NCBI GenBank assembly: GCA_913042205.1
Contig: CAJWIY010000020.1
Coordinates: forward strand, 1 to 33,307
Source of the DNA: an uncultured Gammaproteobacteria bacterium
GTDB taxonomy: Bacteria; Pseudomonadota; Gammaproteobacteria; Pseudomonadales; Litorivicinaceae
Length of the DNA: 33,307 nt
Direction: 5' to 3'
Shown: positions 16,945 through 28,177 of the stretch, piece by piece
How positions within the stretch are numbered: position 1 is the stretch's first letter
Layout: each line of letters begins with the position of its first letter
The notes under the pieces: generated by a model
Databases searched by the model: none
What the model was told of the DNA's origin: nothing
The model's input: only the letters and a program-made list of their open reading frames with translations
Translations under genes and position numbers: made by a program

Positions 16945-17224
16945 AGGCCCCATCACAAGAATTCCAAGTCCAAAATATTTCTGGAGTGTACCCAAATTTA
17001 GGGTCTAATATCGATGTGATATCCTCAGACAGTTCGTAGATTTTTTGCAATTAACGAAATCGTGTCTAAGCACCCCAAACCAAAATAAAAATCTACACTC
17101 GGCTTATACCAGTATAATAAATTAAGCGTGTGAAATAATCGATTTTTTGCACTCGCGCGTCATCGAGGTGTAAAACAAGAGCTGTTAAACTTCCAACCTG
17201 TATGCATTCGTTTTTTGAGGATAC
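16945..17224. promoter_or_regulatory. Divergent mrcA/aroK intergenic region, no gene seen
   Basis: About 280 bases between the divergent starts. All forward frames from 16981 contain early stops, and no remnant of pilM or pilQ coding sequence is visible. A weak promoter candidate toward aroK is TTGCAC (17147-17152), 18 bases, TAAAAC (17171-17176). An isolated TATAAT occurs at 17113-17118 without a good -35. An 11-base direct repeat, GATTTTTTGCA, occurs at 17039-17049 and 17141-17151. Both promoter calls are inference from hexamers only. Confidence 0.3.
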
Positions 17225-17764
17225 ATGTTGGATATTTCTCTCCCCCTAATACTGATTGGTCCGACTGGAGCAGGTAAAACGACGGTGGGTCGAGTACTTG
17301 CTGCAAAGCTTAACGTTTCCTTTTTTGATCTGGACGAAGAGATTGAGACGCGTTCTGGAGCCAATATCCCTTGGATTTTCGACGTGGAGGGTGAAGACGG
17401 ATTTCGTGATCGCGAAACGAGAGTTTTTGCTGATCTAGTGAGCCAAGGTGATGTTGTTGTGTCTACCGGTGCAGGTGTCGTTTTACGTGAGAAAAATCGG
17501 GAACTTTTGATGAAGCATAGACACCAAGTGATCTGGTTACAGGTTGATCTAAAAACACAGCTAGATCGACTTAAGAATGATAAGAACAGGCCCCTAATTC
17601 AGGTCACAGACCCTCGAGGGAAGTTGCAAGCAATGGCCGCAGAGCGCGAGCCGCTGTATCAAGCCCATGCGGCGATACAGGTGCAGACCAGTAAAACTAA
17701 CCCGGTAATCGTGGTAAGACAAATCATAGAGCGATTAAAGGGAGAAAATCATGAAAACGCTTAA
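17225..17764 (+). CDS. aroK: Shikimate kinase
   Basis: A 179-residue P-loop kinase that phosphorylates shikimate in the pathway to aromatic amino acids. Visible: Walker A GPTGAGKT (12-19), FDLDEEIE with the substrate and Mg aspartates (35 and 37), the shikimate-contacting GFRDRE (59-64), GAGVV (82-86; usually GGG in the family) and the lid RPLI. The ATG at 17225 has GAGG five bases upstream. It overlaps the start of aroB by 14 bases, the normal aroKB arrangement. In Pseudomonas and many relatives the pilMNOPQ operon lies directly upstream of aroK; here aroK is the first gene. Confidence 0.96.
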   Translation: MLDISLPLILIGPTGAGKTTVGRVLAAKLNVSFFDLDEEIETRSGANIPWIFDVEGEDGFRDRETRVFADLVSQGDVVVSTGAGVVLREKNRELLMKHRHQVIWLQVDLKTQLDRLKNDKNRPLIQVTDPRGKLQAMAAEREPLYQAHAAIQVQTSKTNPVIVVRQIIERLKGENHENA

Positions 17765-18827
17765 CGTGAATTTGGGAGAACGGACATACCCGATTCACAT
17801 AGGGCATGATTTGATTGATTCTGATCTGCTCGGTTCAGTAATTAAGGGACACCAAGTCCTCTTAGTTTCTAATGAAACCGTTGCTTCCATATACCTAGAA
17901 CGCGTGTTATCCAATTTAACTGCTTTTGAGGTCGCGACCGTGATTCTTCCCGATGGTGAGAATCATAAGAATATTGGAACGCTGGACCTGATCTTTTCGG
18001 AAGCATTAATACAGCGATTCTCTCGAAATGTGACTATGGTCGCTCTGGGCGGTGGCGTAGTGGGTGATATTGTTGGATTCGCTGCTGCGACCTATCAGCG
18101 TGGTACTGATTTTTTGCAGATTCCGACCACCTTATTGTCGCAGGTTGATTCGTCTGTCGGTGGAAAAACTGGCGTAAATCATCGTCTAGGAAAGAATATG
18201 ATCGGGGCGTTTTATCAGCCAATCGCGGTATTAATTGATACAGGTGTATTAGAAACTTTACCTGCCAGAGAGATGTCCGCCGGTCTTGCCGAAGTGATCA
18301 AGTATGGATTATTGGGAGATGAAGCATTTTTATCCTGGATTGAGGATCACCTTAAGGAGTTAATGGCCAAGGACCCCAGTGCGCTGTCAAAAGCCATTGA
18401 GTATTCATGCGACATGAAAGCGACCATTGTGGCACGTGACGAGCGCGAGCACGGAGTTCGAGCACTTTTAAATCTTGGACATACCTTTGGTCATGCGATA
18501 GAGGCACATTTAGGCTACCGTGGTTGCTTGCATGGAGAGGCTGTGGCTACCGGGATGGTGTTGGCGGCGCGAGTGTCACATATGATGGGATTGCTCTCAG
18601 AATCTGATGTGATTCGGACAGTATCGATTTGTCAACGTGCCAATCTCCCTGTAAAGCCACCAAAGGGCATGACCCCCAACGATTTTTTAGAGCACATGGC
18701 GGTTGATAAGAAAAATATCGATGGGCGTCTTCGGCTCATATTGATGCGGTCACTTGGGGTGGCCTTTGTCGAGGAACAGGCACCAATGGCTGTTCTTGAT
18801 GAAGTGCTTCACGCGTGCTGTCACTAG
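17751..18827 (+). CDS. aroB: 3-Dehydroquinate synthase
   Basis: A 358-residue NAD- and metal-dependent enzyme that converts DAHP to 3-dehydroquinate, the second shikimate step. Visible: LPDGENHKN, the dinucleotide site GGGVVGDIVGFAAATYQRG, PTTLLSQVDSSVGGKTGVNH with the catalytic lysines, AEVIKYG (metal-binding Glu), LNLGHTFGHAIE and LHGEAVATGM (metal-binding His residues). Length matches E. coli AroB (362). It overlaps aroK by 14 bases and the following DamX-like gene by 13 bases, so the three genes form a coupled unit. Confidence 0.97.
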   Translation: MKTLNVNLGERTYPIHIGHDLIDSDLLGSVIKGHQVLLVSNETVASIYLERVLSNLTAFEVATVILPDGENHKNIGTLDLIFSEALIQRFSRNVTMVALGGGVVGDIVGFAAATYQRGTDFLQIPTTLLSQVDSSVGGKTGVNHRLGKNMIGAFYQPIAVLIDTGVLETLPAREMSAGLAEVIKYGLLGDEAFLSWIEDHLKELMAKDPSALSKAIEYSCDMKATIVARDEREHGVRALLNLGHTFGHAIEAHLGYRGCLHGEAVATGMVLAARVSHMMGLLSESDVIRTVSICQRANLPVKPPKGMTPNDFLEHMAVDKKNIDGRLRLILMRSLGVAFVEEQAPMAVLDEVLHACCH

Positions 18828-19633
18828 TTCGGTCTCAACGAGCATGCGTCGAACGCATTCGGGCAGCCGTTCGTTGGGCCAGAAGTTTGGTTGTTCTGGT
18901 GGGTGCGTCTGGTCAAGGCAAAACTACCGTTGTGGATACATTGATACGCAGAGGTCCGGTCAATCCTCTTCGTTTAGAGGGCAAATTTCTCGGAGACCGA
19001 ACGGATGTAGTTCTTCGGATGGTCGGACTCACGGGGCTGCGTCCGGAGGGCACAAATGCCGATATGTTGGCGCGGTTGCAAAGTAAAAAATTTCCCAGTC
19101 CCGAGTACGGTGTTCCAGAGGTGATTGTTGATGATGCGCACCAATTGCGGGATGACGTGTTACAATTATTTTATGAGTTGACCGCTGGCGCTTATGGGCG
19201 TCGATGGTCAATACTTTTAGTTGGTGAGGATCAGTTAGTTGAGCGTTTGCAGGCCCTGAAACCACTGCCTGCTTTGCCAAGTACTGTCCGATTGCCGTTG
19301 TGGGATCAGCAAGATTTAGAGCAGGCGTCAGGCGATCTGCAGTCTTACGAAGAAATATCTGACCTAGTGTCGCGGGTGCTGAGACAGCATGCATCGCAGC
19401 CGAAGCAATTACTCCGGGCGATCAATGAAACAGAGCGCACAGACTTGACAAAATCGCAAGTCGGCCGCATTCCAACTGTAGGGCTACCCTTCCGTCTCTC
19501 AGCGGCTTGGTTAATTGCGAGCGGTATGGTTTTTGTGGTTTTGTTGGGTATAGTTGTGTTTGTTCAGATGGGTGCCGAACATGATATTGCTAATCCACAG
19601 ACGATAATCCCTCTAGCACCCAATAATAAGTAG
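18815..19633 (+). CDS. DamX-like membrane ATPase without SPOR domain
   Basis: A 272-residue protein starting with GTG inside the end of aroB. Residues about 20-215 are an ExeA/AAA-type ATPase: Walker A VGASGQGKTT (29-38), Walker B VIVDDAHQL (103-111), VGEDQLVERL resembling sensor 1. A single membrane segment follows (about 230-251), then only about 20 residues to the stop. The aroKB-(damX)-gltB position in gammaproteobacteria normally carries a protein with this ATPase, a membrane helix and a C-terminal SPOR domain that binds septal peptidoglycan. The SPOR part is absent, and the sequence after 19633 shows no remnant. It may act in cell division through partners, but function cannot be stated. 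No gene symbol is given because the defining DamX domain is missing. Confidence 0.8.
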   Translation: MLSLVRSQRACVERIRAAVRWARSLVVLVGASGQGKTTVVDTLIRRGPVNPLRLEGKFLGDRTDVVLRMVGLTGLRPEGTNADMLARLQSKKFPSPEYGVPEVIVDDAHQLRDDVLQLFYELTAGAYGRRWSILLVGEDQLVERLQALKPLPALPSTVRLPLWDQQDLEQASGDLQSYEEISDLVSRVLRQHASQPKQLLRAINETERTDLTKSQVGRIPTVGLPFRLSAAWLIASGMVFVVLLGIVVFVQMGAEHDIANPQTIIPLAPNNK

Positions 19634-19655
19634 TTTTCGCGAGCTTATCGCTCAT

Positions 19656-19684
19656 TTGCTCCTCGATGCGGGGGGCCATATAAT
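19656..19684 (+). promoter_or_regulatory. Candidate sigma-70 promoter for gltB inside the terminator
   Basis: TTGCTC (19656-19661), 17 bases, TATAAT (19679-19684). The -10 hexamer is a perfect consensus and the spacing is ideal; the -35 matches in three of six positions. The -10 lies in the loop of the terminator hairpin of the upstream unit. Transcription would start near 19691, giving a gltB leader of about 165 bases. This is a hexamer-based inference. Confidence 0.35.
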
Positions 19685-19698
19685 ATTTGGCCTTTTTT
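19674..19698 (+). terminator. Rho-independent terminator after aroK-aroB-damX-like
   Basis: Stem GGCCA (19674-19678) pairs with TGGCC (19688-19692), with two more pairs possible further in, and is followed at once by six T (19693-19698). It lies 41 bases after the stop of the DamX-like gene and ends the aroKB unit before gltB. The stem is short, so read-through is likely. Confidence 0.65.
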
Positions 19699-19786
19699 AA
19701 TGGATTCAAATGGTTGAATCCTGTCGACACGAACAATTTGCTGGGGCTTTTGAGATCAGTTCGCAAGGTTGGTAGTCGGTTTTAGC

Positions 19787-19833
19787 GGGACGTGTTACGT
19801 CCTGTTTTATTTAAGGTTGCGGCCTGTTGGCCG
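19787..19833 (+). promoter_or_regulatory. Two tandem hairpins in the gltB leader
   Basis: Hairpin one: GGACGT (19788-19793), loop GTT, ACGTCC (19797-19802), followed by TGTTTTATTT. Hairpin two: CGGCC (19820-19824), loop TGTT, GGCCG (19829-19833), followed by TGTATTTTT. Both lie between the terminator and the gltB ribosome site (AGGAAG before ATG 19855). Each resembles a weak terminator or attenuator. Pairing is seen directly; a regulatory role is inference. Confidence 0.35.
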
Positions 19834-19854
19834 TGTATTTTTAGGAAGAAACAT

Positions 19855-22800
19855 ATGGCCAAAGGCCTCCATACGCTTGGAGAGTTTCGCGATAATTGCG
19901 GTTTCGGTTTGATCGCCCATTGTGAAGGCGAGGCAAGTCACGATTTGTTGATGACGTCTATTGAGGCCCTGACCCGTATGACGCATCGCGGTGGGATTGC
20001 TGCTGACGGTAAGACCGGCGATGGTTGTGGTTTACTGTTCCAGATGCCTGATGATTTCATGCGTCATGCCGCCAAAGAAGCAATTGGTGTCGAGTTAGGT
20101 GATTTGTTCGCGGTGGGGATGCTATTCCTGCCAAACGATTCAGACGCTGAAGCGCAGGCAGTCGAGGTAATTAATGATGCGCTGAATTCCCGGCAATTGA
20201 TTGTCGTTGGCTGGCGTGATGTACCTGTAGATCCAACGAATTTGGGTCCCATAGCACGCGGAAACATGCCTGTTTTCAAGCAGGTATTCGTTGAGCCTCA
20301 AGGCCAAGGTAAAGAACAATTTGACAATGAATTGTTTATGGCCTCTCGACTGATTGAGCGTGCCATCGCGTGTAATCCAGAGAACTATTTATGCTCGTTA
20401 TCGCGCCGCGTCGTCTCCTACAAGGGGTTGATGATGCCGTTGGATTTGCCTAATTTCTATCCGGATTTGAACCATGCGTTAATGGCAACAGCGATCTGCG
20501 TGTTCCACCAGCGGTTCTCGACGAATACTCTTCCACGCTGGCCGCTTGCGCAACCGTTCAGATTGCTCGCGCACAATGGTGAGATCAATACCATCGCGGG
20601 TAACAGAAACTGGGCCAATGCGCGTGGCCATCTGTTTAAGTCGGATCGACTACCAGAAATCGATCAGATCCTTCCATTGGTGAACTCAACTGGTTCAGAC
20701 TCTTCGAGTCTCGATAATATGCTCGAGGTTATGGTCGCTGGGGGCATGGATCTGTTTCGGGCGATTCGGATGCTCGTCCCGCCTGCGTGGCAGAACGTGG
20801 ATGATATGGACGCGAATTTGCGCGCATTTTATGAATATAACTCGATGCATATGGAGCCGTGGGATGGGCCGGCAGGGATTGTTTTGACTGATGGCCGCTA
20901 CGCGTGTTGTTTGCTCGATCGTAATGGCTTGCGTCCGGCCCGATGGGTCAAAACAAAAAATGGATATCTTACACTTGCGTCAGAGATCGGAACGTGGAAC
21001 TACCAGCCCGAAGATGTTATCGCTAAAGGTCGGGTGGGACCCGGTGAGATCTTGGCTGTGGACACTGAAACAGGCGAAATGCTTGCTGCGGATGATATTG
21101 ATCATCAGTTGAAGGCGCGTCAGCCATACAAGCAGTGGCTTCGCGAACAAACCATTCGCTTTGAAGCAGAAATGAAGGATCCTTTCTCTGACCTGAAAAA
21201 GTTGACTGAGCAGGGGCTCGACCCTTACCTCAAATTATTTAATTTGACGAGTGAAGAGCGTCATCAAATAATAAAGCCGCTTGCCGAAAGTGGCCAGGAG
21301 GCGGTGGGCTCGATGGGTGACGATACTCCGATGGCGGTGCTGTCGACTGAACAACGCCATGTCGCTGATTACTTCAGGCAACAATTCGCTCAAGTGACCA
21401 ATCCGCCAATTGATCCTTTACGTGAATCGATTGTGATGAGTCTGGAAACTTGCCTTGGCATGGAGCTGAATCCGTTTGAGGAGACTGCCGACCACGCCGA
21501 ACGCGTAATCCTGCATTCCCCAATTTTGTCAGCGCCTAAAATGGATCGCCTGAAAGGCTTTGATCATCCAAAATATGGTCGTATCCAGATTGAATTGGCA
21601 TTCGAGCCAACACTTGGGCTGAAGGCCGCGGTTGAAACCGTGTGTCAGCAAGCTGTGGACGCGGTTCGCGCAGGGAAGACCTTGATGATTCTCTCAGACC
21701 GTCATGTGACTGAGGATCAGTGGGTCGTGTCTGCAGCGATGGCTACGGGCGCGGTGCACCACCGGCTGATTGAGGAAGGTTTACGTTGTTCTGCAAATAT
21801 CATCGTTGATACTGCCGAGGCACGCGACTCCCATCATTTCGCAGTCCTTCTCGGATTTGGTGCGACGGCGGTTTATCCATATCTGTCATATCGTGTAATC
21901 AATGATCTGGTTGAAGCAGATGAAATTGTGGGTGATCCGCTCGAGTTGCATCGTAACTACCGTAAAGGCATTAATAAGGGATTGTTGAAGATCTTATCGA
22001 AGATGGGCATCTCGACGATAGCGAGCTACCGTGGTGCACAACTTTTCGAGGCAGTGGGACTGTCAAAGGAAATTGTTGATCTCTGCTTCCGGGGCGTCCA
22101 AAGTCGAATCGCTGGCGCTGATTTCTCCGACTTTGAGAACGATCAGAAAATTCGTCAGTCATCAGCGTGGTCGACACGTAGACCCGTTCCTCAAGGTGGT
22201 TTCTTGAAGTACATGCATGGCGGTGAGTATCATGCCTACAACCCGGACGTGATCCAAACGCTACAGCAAGCTGTACAAACAGGCTCTTATTCGACTTACC
22301 AGAAGTACGCGAAACTTGTGAATGAGCGTCCAGTCGCTACCTTGCGCGATTTGCTGAAATTTGAGAAAGACGCTGGTCGGGCAATTACCGTTGACGAGGT
22401 TGAGCCTGTCGAATCGATTCTGCAGCGGTTTGACTCCGCTGGCATGTCATTGGGAGCCCTGAGCCCTGAGGCACATGAGGCCTTGGCTCAAGCGATGAAT
22501 GAATTAGGAGCGCGTTCAAATTCTGGTGAAGGCGGAGAGGATCCAGAGCGTTTTGGTACAAGCCGCGTCTCGAAGATTAAGCAAATCGCATCCGGTCGGT
22601 TTGGCGTCACTCCGCATTACTTGGTGAATGCCGAGGTATTGCAAATTAAGGTCGCTCAGGGCGCGAAACCTGGCGAAGGTGGTCAGTTACCTGGCGGTAA
22701 GGTGAATGCGCTGATTGCGAAACTTCGTTATTCAGTGCCAGGGGTGACATTGATCTCACCGCCGCCGCATCATGATATCTATTCGATCGAAGATTTGGCG

Positions 22801-24303
22801 CAGCTGATTTTTGACCTGAAACAGGTCAATCCTAGAGCGTTGGTTTCGGTTAAGCTCGTGAGTGAACCTGGTGTTGGAACGATAGCGGCCGGTGTCGCTA
22901 AGGCCTACGCAGATTTGATTACGATTTCGGGCTACGACGGTGGCACTGCCGCAAGTCCACTCACATCGATCAAGTATGCGGGCTCCCCTTGGGAACTTGG
23001 TCTCTCGGAAGCACATCAGGCACTGCGCGCCAATGATTTGCGTGACAAAGTACGTTTGCAGACCGATGGTGGATTAAAGACTGGCGTAGATGTCGTCAAG
23101 GCAGCAATCTTGGGTGCTGAAAGTTTCGGCTTTGGTACGGCACCCATGGTTGCTATGGGGTGTAAGTATTTGCGCATTTGTCACTTGAATAATTGTGCAA
23201 CCGGTGTGGCGACCCAAAACGAACTGCTACGGGAGCAACACTTCCGTGGAACCGTTGAGATGATCAAGCATTTCTTCACCTTCGTGGCTGAAGAGACGCG
23301 AGAGGTAATGGCCCAACTCGGCGTGAAGACCTTGGCTGAACTCGTTGGTCGAACTGACCTGTTGAAACAGGTTGGCGGTCGATCGCAGCGCCAGGCCAAA
23401 CTGGATTTCTCCCCGGTCCTTTATCAGGGGCCAGAACACGAAGGCAAACCACAACTGTGTGCGGTTGATGAGAACCCCCCATATGATAAGGCACCATTGA
23501 ACCAAGCGATTGTTGAGGCGACAGGTAACGCAGTTGCTTCTGGAACTGGTGGTGAGTTCGAGTTTACGATTACAAACCAAGATCGTTCTGTTGGTGCGAC
23601 TTTGTCCGGTGAAATTTCATTGGCTCATGGCCGAGAAGGAATGGCGAACCCCATGCGCTTGAATTTGTCTGGGACGGCTGGCCAGAGCTTTGGGGTATTC
23701 AACGCACCTGGTCTTGAAATGAATCTGCGTGGTGATGCGAATGATTATGTCGGTAAAGGTATGGCTGGCGGGCGACTCGTCATTGCGCCACCAGAAGGCT
23801 CACAATTTGCCACGCAAGAAACATCGATTATCGGTAATACTTGTTTGTATGGCGCGACTGGCGGAACGTTGTATGCTGCAGGTCGGGCGGGTGAGCGGTT
23901 CGCGGTGCGTAATTCAGGTGCTACAGCAATTGTCGAAGGCGCCGGCGATCACTGTTGCGAATACATGACCGGTGGTTTGGTGATAGTGCTTGGGAATACT
24001 GGCCGTAACTTTGGCGCTGGCATGACCGGAGGATTTGCTTACGTTCTCGATGAATTGCGGACCTTTGTTGATCGATATAATCACGAACTGGTGGAAATTA
24101 CACGTATCAGCACTGAGCATATGGAGCAATACCGCGCACACCTGCGGTCACAGATTCTCGACTATGTGGAAGCGACCAATAGTCAGTGGGGTCAAACCAT
24201 TTTCGCTGACTTCGAGTCATATATAAACCATTTTTGGCTTGTTAAGCCAAAGGCCGCAAGTTTGGGTGATCTATTGGCGTCATCGAGGTCAGGTGCGCAA
24301 TAG
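19855..24303 (+). CDS. gltB: Glutamate synthase (NADPH) large subunit
   Basis: A 1482-residue protein. With GltD it makes two glutamates from glutamine and 2-oxoglutarate. The ATG at 19855, with AGGAAG seven bases upstream, gives [14 protein letters not shown] followed by Cys15, which becomes the catalytic N-terminal cysteine after propeptide removal (class II amidotransferase domain). Then come the central domain, the FMN-binding synthase barrel ([37 protein letters not shown]), the 3Fe-4S cysteines Cys1103, Cys1109 and Cys1114 in [12 protein letters not shown], and the C-terminal beta-helix ([21 protein letters not shown]). Length matches E. coli GltB (1486 with propeptide). The frame is open 21 codons upstream but without homology. 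gltD follows after 21 bases. Confidence 0.98.
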   Translation: MAKGLHTLGEFRDNCGFGLIAHCEGEASHDLLMTSIEALTRMTHRGGIAADGKTGDGCGLLFQMPDDFMRHAAKEAIGVELGDLFAVGMLFLPNDSDAEAQAVEVINDALNSRQLIVVGWRDVPVDPTNLGPIARGNMPVFKQVFVEPQGQGKEQFDNELFMASRLIERAIACNPENYLCSLSRRVVSYKGLMMPLDLPNFYPDLNHALMATAICVFHQRFSTNTLPRWPLAQPFRLLAHNGEINTIAGNRNWANARGHLFKSDRLPEIDQILPLVNSTGSDSSSLDNMLEVMVAGGMDLFRAIRMLVPPAWQNVDDMDANLRAFYEYNSMHMEPWDGPAGIVLTDGRYACCLLDRNGLRPARWVKTKNGYLTLASEIGTWNYQPEDVIAKGRVGPGEILAVDTETGEMLAADDIDHQLKARQPYKQWLREQTIRFEAEMKDPFSDLKKLTEQGLDPYLKLFNLTSEERHQIIKPLAESGQEAVGSMGDDTPMAVLSTEQRHVADYFRQQFAQVTNPPIDPLRESIVMSLETCLGMELNPFEETADHAERVILHSPILSAPKMDRLKGFDHPKYGRIQIELAFEPTLGLKAAVETVCQQAVDAVRAGKTLMILSDRHVTEDQWVVSAAMATGAVHHRLIEEGLRCSANIIVDTAEARDSHHFAVLLGFGATAVYPYLSYRVINDLVEADEIVGDPLELHRNYRKGINKGLLKILSKMGISTIASYRGAQLFEAVGLSKEIVDLCFRGVQSRIAGADFSDFENDQKIRQSSAWSTRRPVPQGGFLKYMHGGEYHAYNPDVIQTLQQAVQTGSYSTYQKYAKLVNERPVATLRDLLKFEKDAGRAITVDEVEPVESILQRFDSAGMSLGALSPEAHEALAQAMNELGARSNSGEGGEDPERFGTSRVSKIKQIASGRFGVTPHYLVNAEVLQIKVAQGAKPGEGGQLPGGKVNALIAKLRYSVPGVTLISPPPHHDIYSIEDLAQLIFDLKQVNPRALVSVKLVSEPGVGTIAAGVAKAYADLITISGYDGGTAASPLTSIKYAGSPWELGLSEAHQALRANDLRDKVRLQTDGGLKTGVDVVKAAILGAESFGFGTAPMVAMGCKYLRICHLNNCATGVATQNELLREQHFRGTVEMIKHFFTFVAEETREVMAQLGVKTLAELVGRTDLLKQVGGRSQRQAKLDFSPVLYQGPEHEGKPQLCAVDENPPYDKAPLNQAIVEATGNAVASGTGGEFEFTITNQDRSVGATLSGEISLAHGREGMANPMRLNLSGTAGQSFGVFNAPGLEMNLRGDANDYVGKGMAGGRLVIAPPEGSQFATQETSIIGNTCLYGATGGTLYAAGRAGERFAVRNSGATAIVEGAGDHCCEYMTGGLVIVLGNTGRNFGAGMTGGFAYVLDELRTFVDRYNHELVEITRISTEHMEQYRAHLRSQILDYVEATNSQWGQTIFADFESYINHFWLVKPKAASLGDLLASSRSGAQ

Positions 24304-24306
24304 TAA

Positions 24307-25749
<1,443 letters not shown>

Positions 25750-25822
25750 AGATATTGGATTCTTAAGGGAATCTCGATTAGACACAGCGTTTTTGGAAAT
25801 ATAATAAAAGAGGGTAACGAGA

Positions 25823-27094
25823 ATGCGCGACGAAACACTGGCTATCCATGCGGGATATCAGACTGATCCAACAACCAAGGCGGTCGTTCCACCGATTTGC
25901 CAAAACGTGGCGTTTGAGTTTGATGATGCGGCCCACGGGGCTGCGCTGTTTAATCTCGAAGTCCCGGGGAACATCTACACACGTATCATGAACCCAACGT
26001 GTGACGTGCTTGAGCAACGTGTCGCCGCCCTGGAAAGTGGCATCGCTGCGCTTGCGGTCTCGTCTGGTATGGCAGCAATCACTTACGCATTGCAGACACT
26101 CGCGAGTCAGGGTCACAACATCGTGACAACACCACAATTGTATGGTGGGACATACACGCTATTTGCGCACATGTTCCCGAGCCAGGGTGTCGAAGTTCGT
26201 TTTGCGGGAACTGATCAATCCGAAGACCTAGAAAAGTTGGTCGACGAAAATACGCGCGCCATTTATTGCGAAACGATTGGTAACCCGGCGGGTAACATTG
26301 TTGATATCCGTGCGATGGCCACCATGGCTGCTCGGAATGGACTGCCTCTGGTTGTCGATAACACGGTCGCCACTCCTGCCTTGTGTAAGCCAATTGAATT
26401 GGGTGCCAACATCGTTGTACACGCACTCACAAAGTTCATGGGTGGTCACGGTAACTCACTAGGTGGTGTTATCGTTGATGGTGGAAATTTTGATTGGACC
26501 GCTCAGGCAGAAAAATTTCCGGGCATGACAGCCCCAGAACCGGCCTACCACGATGTCGTTTATTCAGACGCGTTTGGTCCGGCGGCCTTTATCGCGCGCG
26601 CGAGAACTGTTCCACTTCGAAACACGGGTGCGGCACTCGCCCCAATGAATGCGTTCCTGTTACTTCAGGGTATTGAGACTCTTAACCTTCGAATGGAGCG
26701 TCATTGCGACAATGCACAGAAGGTTGCTGAGTATTTAAAATCACACCCGAAAGTGGAGTGGGTCAGTTATGCTGGTCTTCCAGACCATCCGCATTACGGG
26801 CTAGCTAAATCACAACTCCAGGGGAAACCCTCCTCGTTGCTGACGTTTGGGATCAAAGGAGGTTTCGACGCAGGGGTCAAGTTCTACGATTCACTGGGTT
26901 TATTTAAGCGACTGGTTAATATAGGTGACGCAAGATCGCTGGCGTGTCACCCGGCATCAACTACTCACCGCCAACTGTCTGATGCGGAGCAACTTTCCGT
27001 CGGAGTGAAGCCTGAAATGATTCGTCTGTGTCTCGGTATTGAACACATAGATGACATTCTTGCTGATCTCGATCAGGCCCTTTCATCGGTATGA
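25823..27094 (+). CDS. metY: O-acetylhomoserine sulfhydrylase (Cys/Met-metabolism PLP enzyme)
   Basis: A 423-residue fold-type I PLP enzyme. Visible: the N-terminal block [30 protein letters not shown] (52-59) contacting the phosphate of the neighbour subunit, SSGMAAI (80-86), the Asp of VVDNTVATP, and the PLP lysine Lys204 in [11 protein letters not shown]. Length and these motifs fit MetY, which makes homocysteine directly from O-acetylhomoserine and sulfide, better than the shorter MetB or MetZ (about 385-400). Close homologues include cystathionine gamma-lyases and synthases, so the exact substrate is inferred. The ATG at 25823 has GAGGG upstream. It lies 73 bases after gltD and overlaps hemE by four bases. 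Confidence 0.88.
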   Translation: MRDETLAIHAGYQTDPTTKAVVPPICQNVAFEFDDAAHGAALFNLEVPGNIYTRIMNPTCDVLEQRVAALESGIAALAVSSGMAAITYALQTLASQGHNIVTTPQLYGGTYTLFAHMFPSQGVEVRFAGTDQSEDLEKLVDENTRAIYCETIGNPAGNIVDIRAMATMAARNGLPLVVDNTVATPALCKPIELGANIVVHALTKFMGGHGNSLGGVIVDGGNFDWTAQAEKFPGMTAPEPAYHDVVYSDAFGPAAFIARARTVPLRNTGAALAPMNAFLLLQGIETLNLRMERHCDNAQKVAEYLKSHPKVEWVSYAGLPDHPHYGLAKSQLQGKPSSLLTFGIKGGFDAGVKFYDSLGLFKRLVNIGDARSLACHPASTTHRQLSDAEQLSVGVKPEMIRLCLGIEHIDDILADLDQALSSV

Positions 27095-28167
27095 CGCCAG
27101 AGTTAAAAAACGACCGTTTTTTAAAAGCATTACTCCGTCAGCCTGTTGACCAGACGCCCGTTTGGATGATGCGTCAGGCGGGGCGCTATCTACCAGAGTA
27201 TCGGGCAATACGCAAAGTTGCAGGGGATTTCTTGAGCCTCTGTAAAAATGCAGACCTGGCCTGCGAAGTGACTGTCCAACCACTTGACCGCTACGAGCTC
27301 GATGCAGCAATTCTCTTCTCAGACATTTTGACGATTCCTGATGCCATGGGTTGCGGCTTATATTTCGAAGCGGGTGAGGGTCCCCGTTTTGAGCGGCCTG
27401 TAAGAACACGAGAAGATATTGATGCGCTACCGGTCCCACCCATGGCCGATGCACTGGATTACGTTATGCATGGAGTCAAAACCGTACGGCGAGAGTTGAA
27501 CGGACGCGTACCGTTGATTGGTTTTTCGGGTAGTCCATGGACCTTGGCAACCTATATGATCGAGGGTAGCAGCTCGAAAGACTACCGCTATGCAAAAGGG
27601 CTAATGTATTCCGATCCTGGAGCGCTTCACACTTTACTGGATAAGCTATCCACTGCTGTCGCCGATTATCTTAACGCCCAAATCGCTGCGGGTGCGCAGG
27701 CAGTGCAGATTTTCGATACTTGGGGCGGGGTATTAACCGAGCCCGCATATCGAGAGTTTTCGCTCTCATACATGGAAAACATTGTGAGAGCACTGGTTCG
27801 GGAATCAGAGGGTCGTCAAGTACCAGTGATTCTTTTCACTAAGGGTGGCGGTGCGTGGCTAGAGCAAATGGCTGCGACAGGCTGTGATGCTTTGGGGCTT
27901 GATTGGACTGTTGATCTTGGCCAATGCAGGACGCGAGTTGGTGCTCAGGTCGCGCTGCAGGGTAATCTTGATCCATCCGTGTTGTTTGGATCTGATGATC
28001 TGGTGATATCGGAGGTTGAGCGACTGGTGAGGAGTTTTGGACCGCATCCGGGTCATATTTTTAATTTGGGGCATGGTATCAATCAGCACGTTGATCCTCA
28101 GCGTCCCGCCACCATGATTGCTGCTGTGCAGAGAATTAGCCGCGAGATCCACTCCGGCTCACATTGA
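27091..28167 (+). CDS. hemE: Uroporphyrinogen decarboxylase
   Basis: A 358-residue cofactor-free enzyme that removes four carboxyl groups from uroporphyrinogen III to give coproporphyrinogen III in haem synthesis. Visible: [13 protein letters not shown] with Arg28 and Arg32 binding the substrate, AILFSDILT with the catalytic Asp78, [26 protein letters not shown], and the C-terminal [13 protein letters not shown]. Length matches E. coli HemE (354). The ATG overlaps the metY stop by four bases (ATGA) and lacks a strong ribosome site of its own, so it is probably coupled to metY. Confidence 0.97.
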   Translation: MTPELKNDRFLKALLRQPVDQTPVWMMRQAGRYLPEYRAIRKVAGDFLSLCKNADLACEVTVQPLDRYELDAAILFSDILTIPDAMGCGLYFEAGEGPRFERPVRTREDIDALPVPPMADALDYVMHGVKTVRRELNGRVPLIGFSGSPWTLATYMIEGSSSKDYRYAKGLMYSDPGALHTLLDKLSTAVADYLNAQIAAGAQAVQIFDTWGGVLTEPAYREFSLSYMENIVRALVRESEGRQVPVILFTKGGGAWLEQMAATGCDALGLDWTVDLGQCRTRVGAQVALQGNLDPSVLFGSDDLVISEVERLVRSFGPHPGHIFNLGHGINQHVDPQRPATMIAAVQRISREIHSGSH

Positions 28168-28177
28168 GGTCAGTATC

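Noticed and set aside
17039-17151. 11-base direct repeat GATTTTTTGCA before aroK as a remnant of a mobile element
   Set aside because: The two copies are AT-rich and short, lack inverted ends, and nothing element-like lies between them; chance is sufficient.
23227-23580. Open frames of 70-120 codons on the minus strand inside gltB
   Set aside because: They lie opposite a strongly conserved gene, show no recognisable motif and reflect its codon pattern.
25778-25805. TAGACA-N15-TATAAT as a metY promoter
   Set aside because: The 15-base spacing is too short, and transcription would start within the metY ribosome site, leaving no usable leader.
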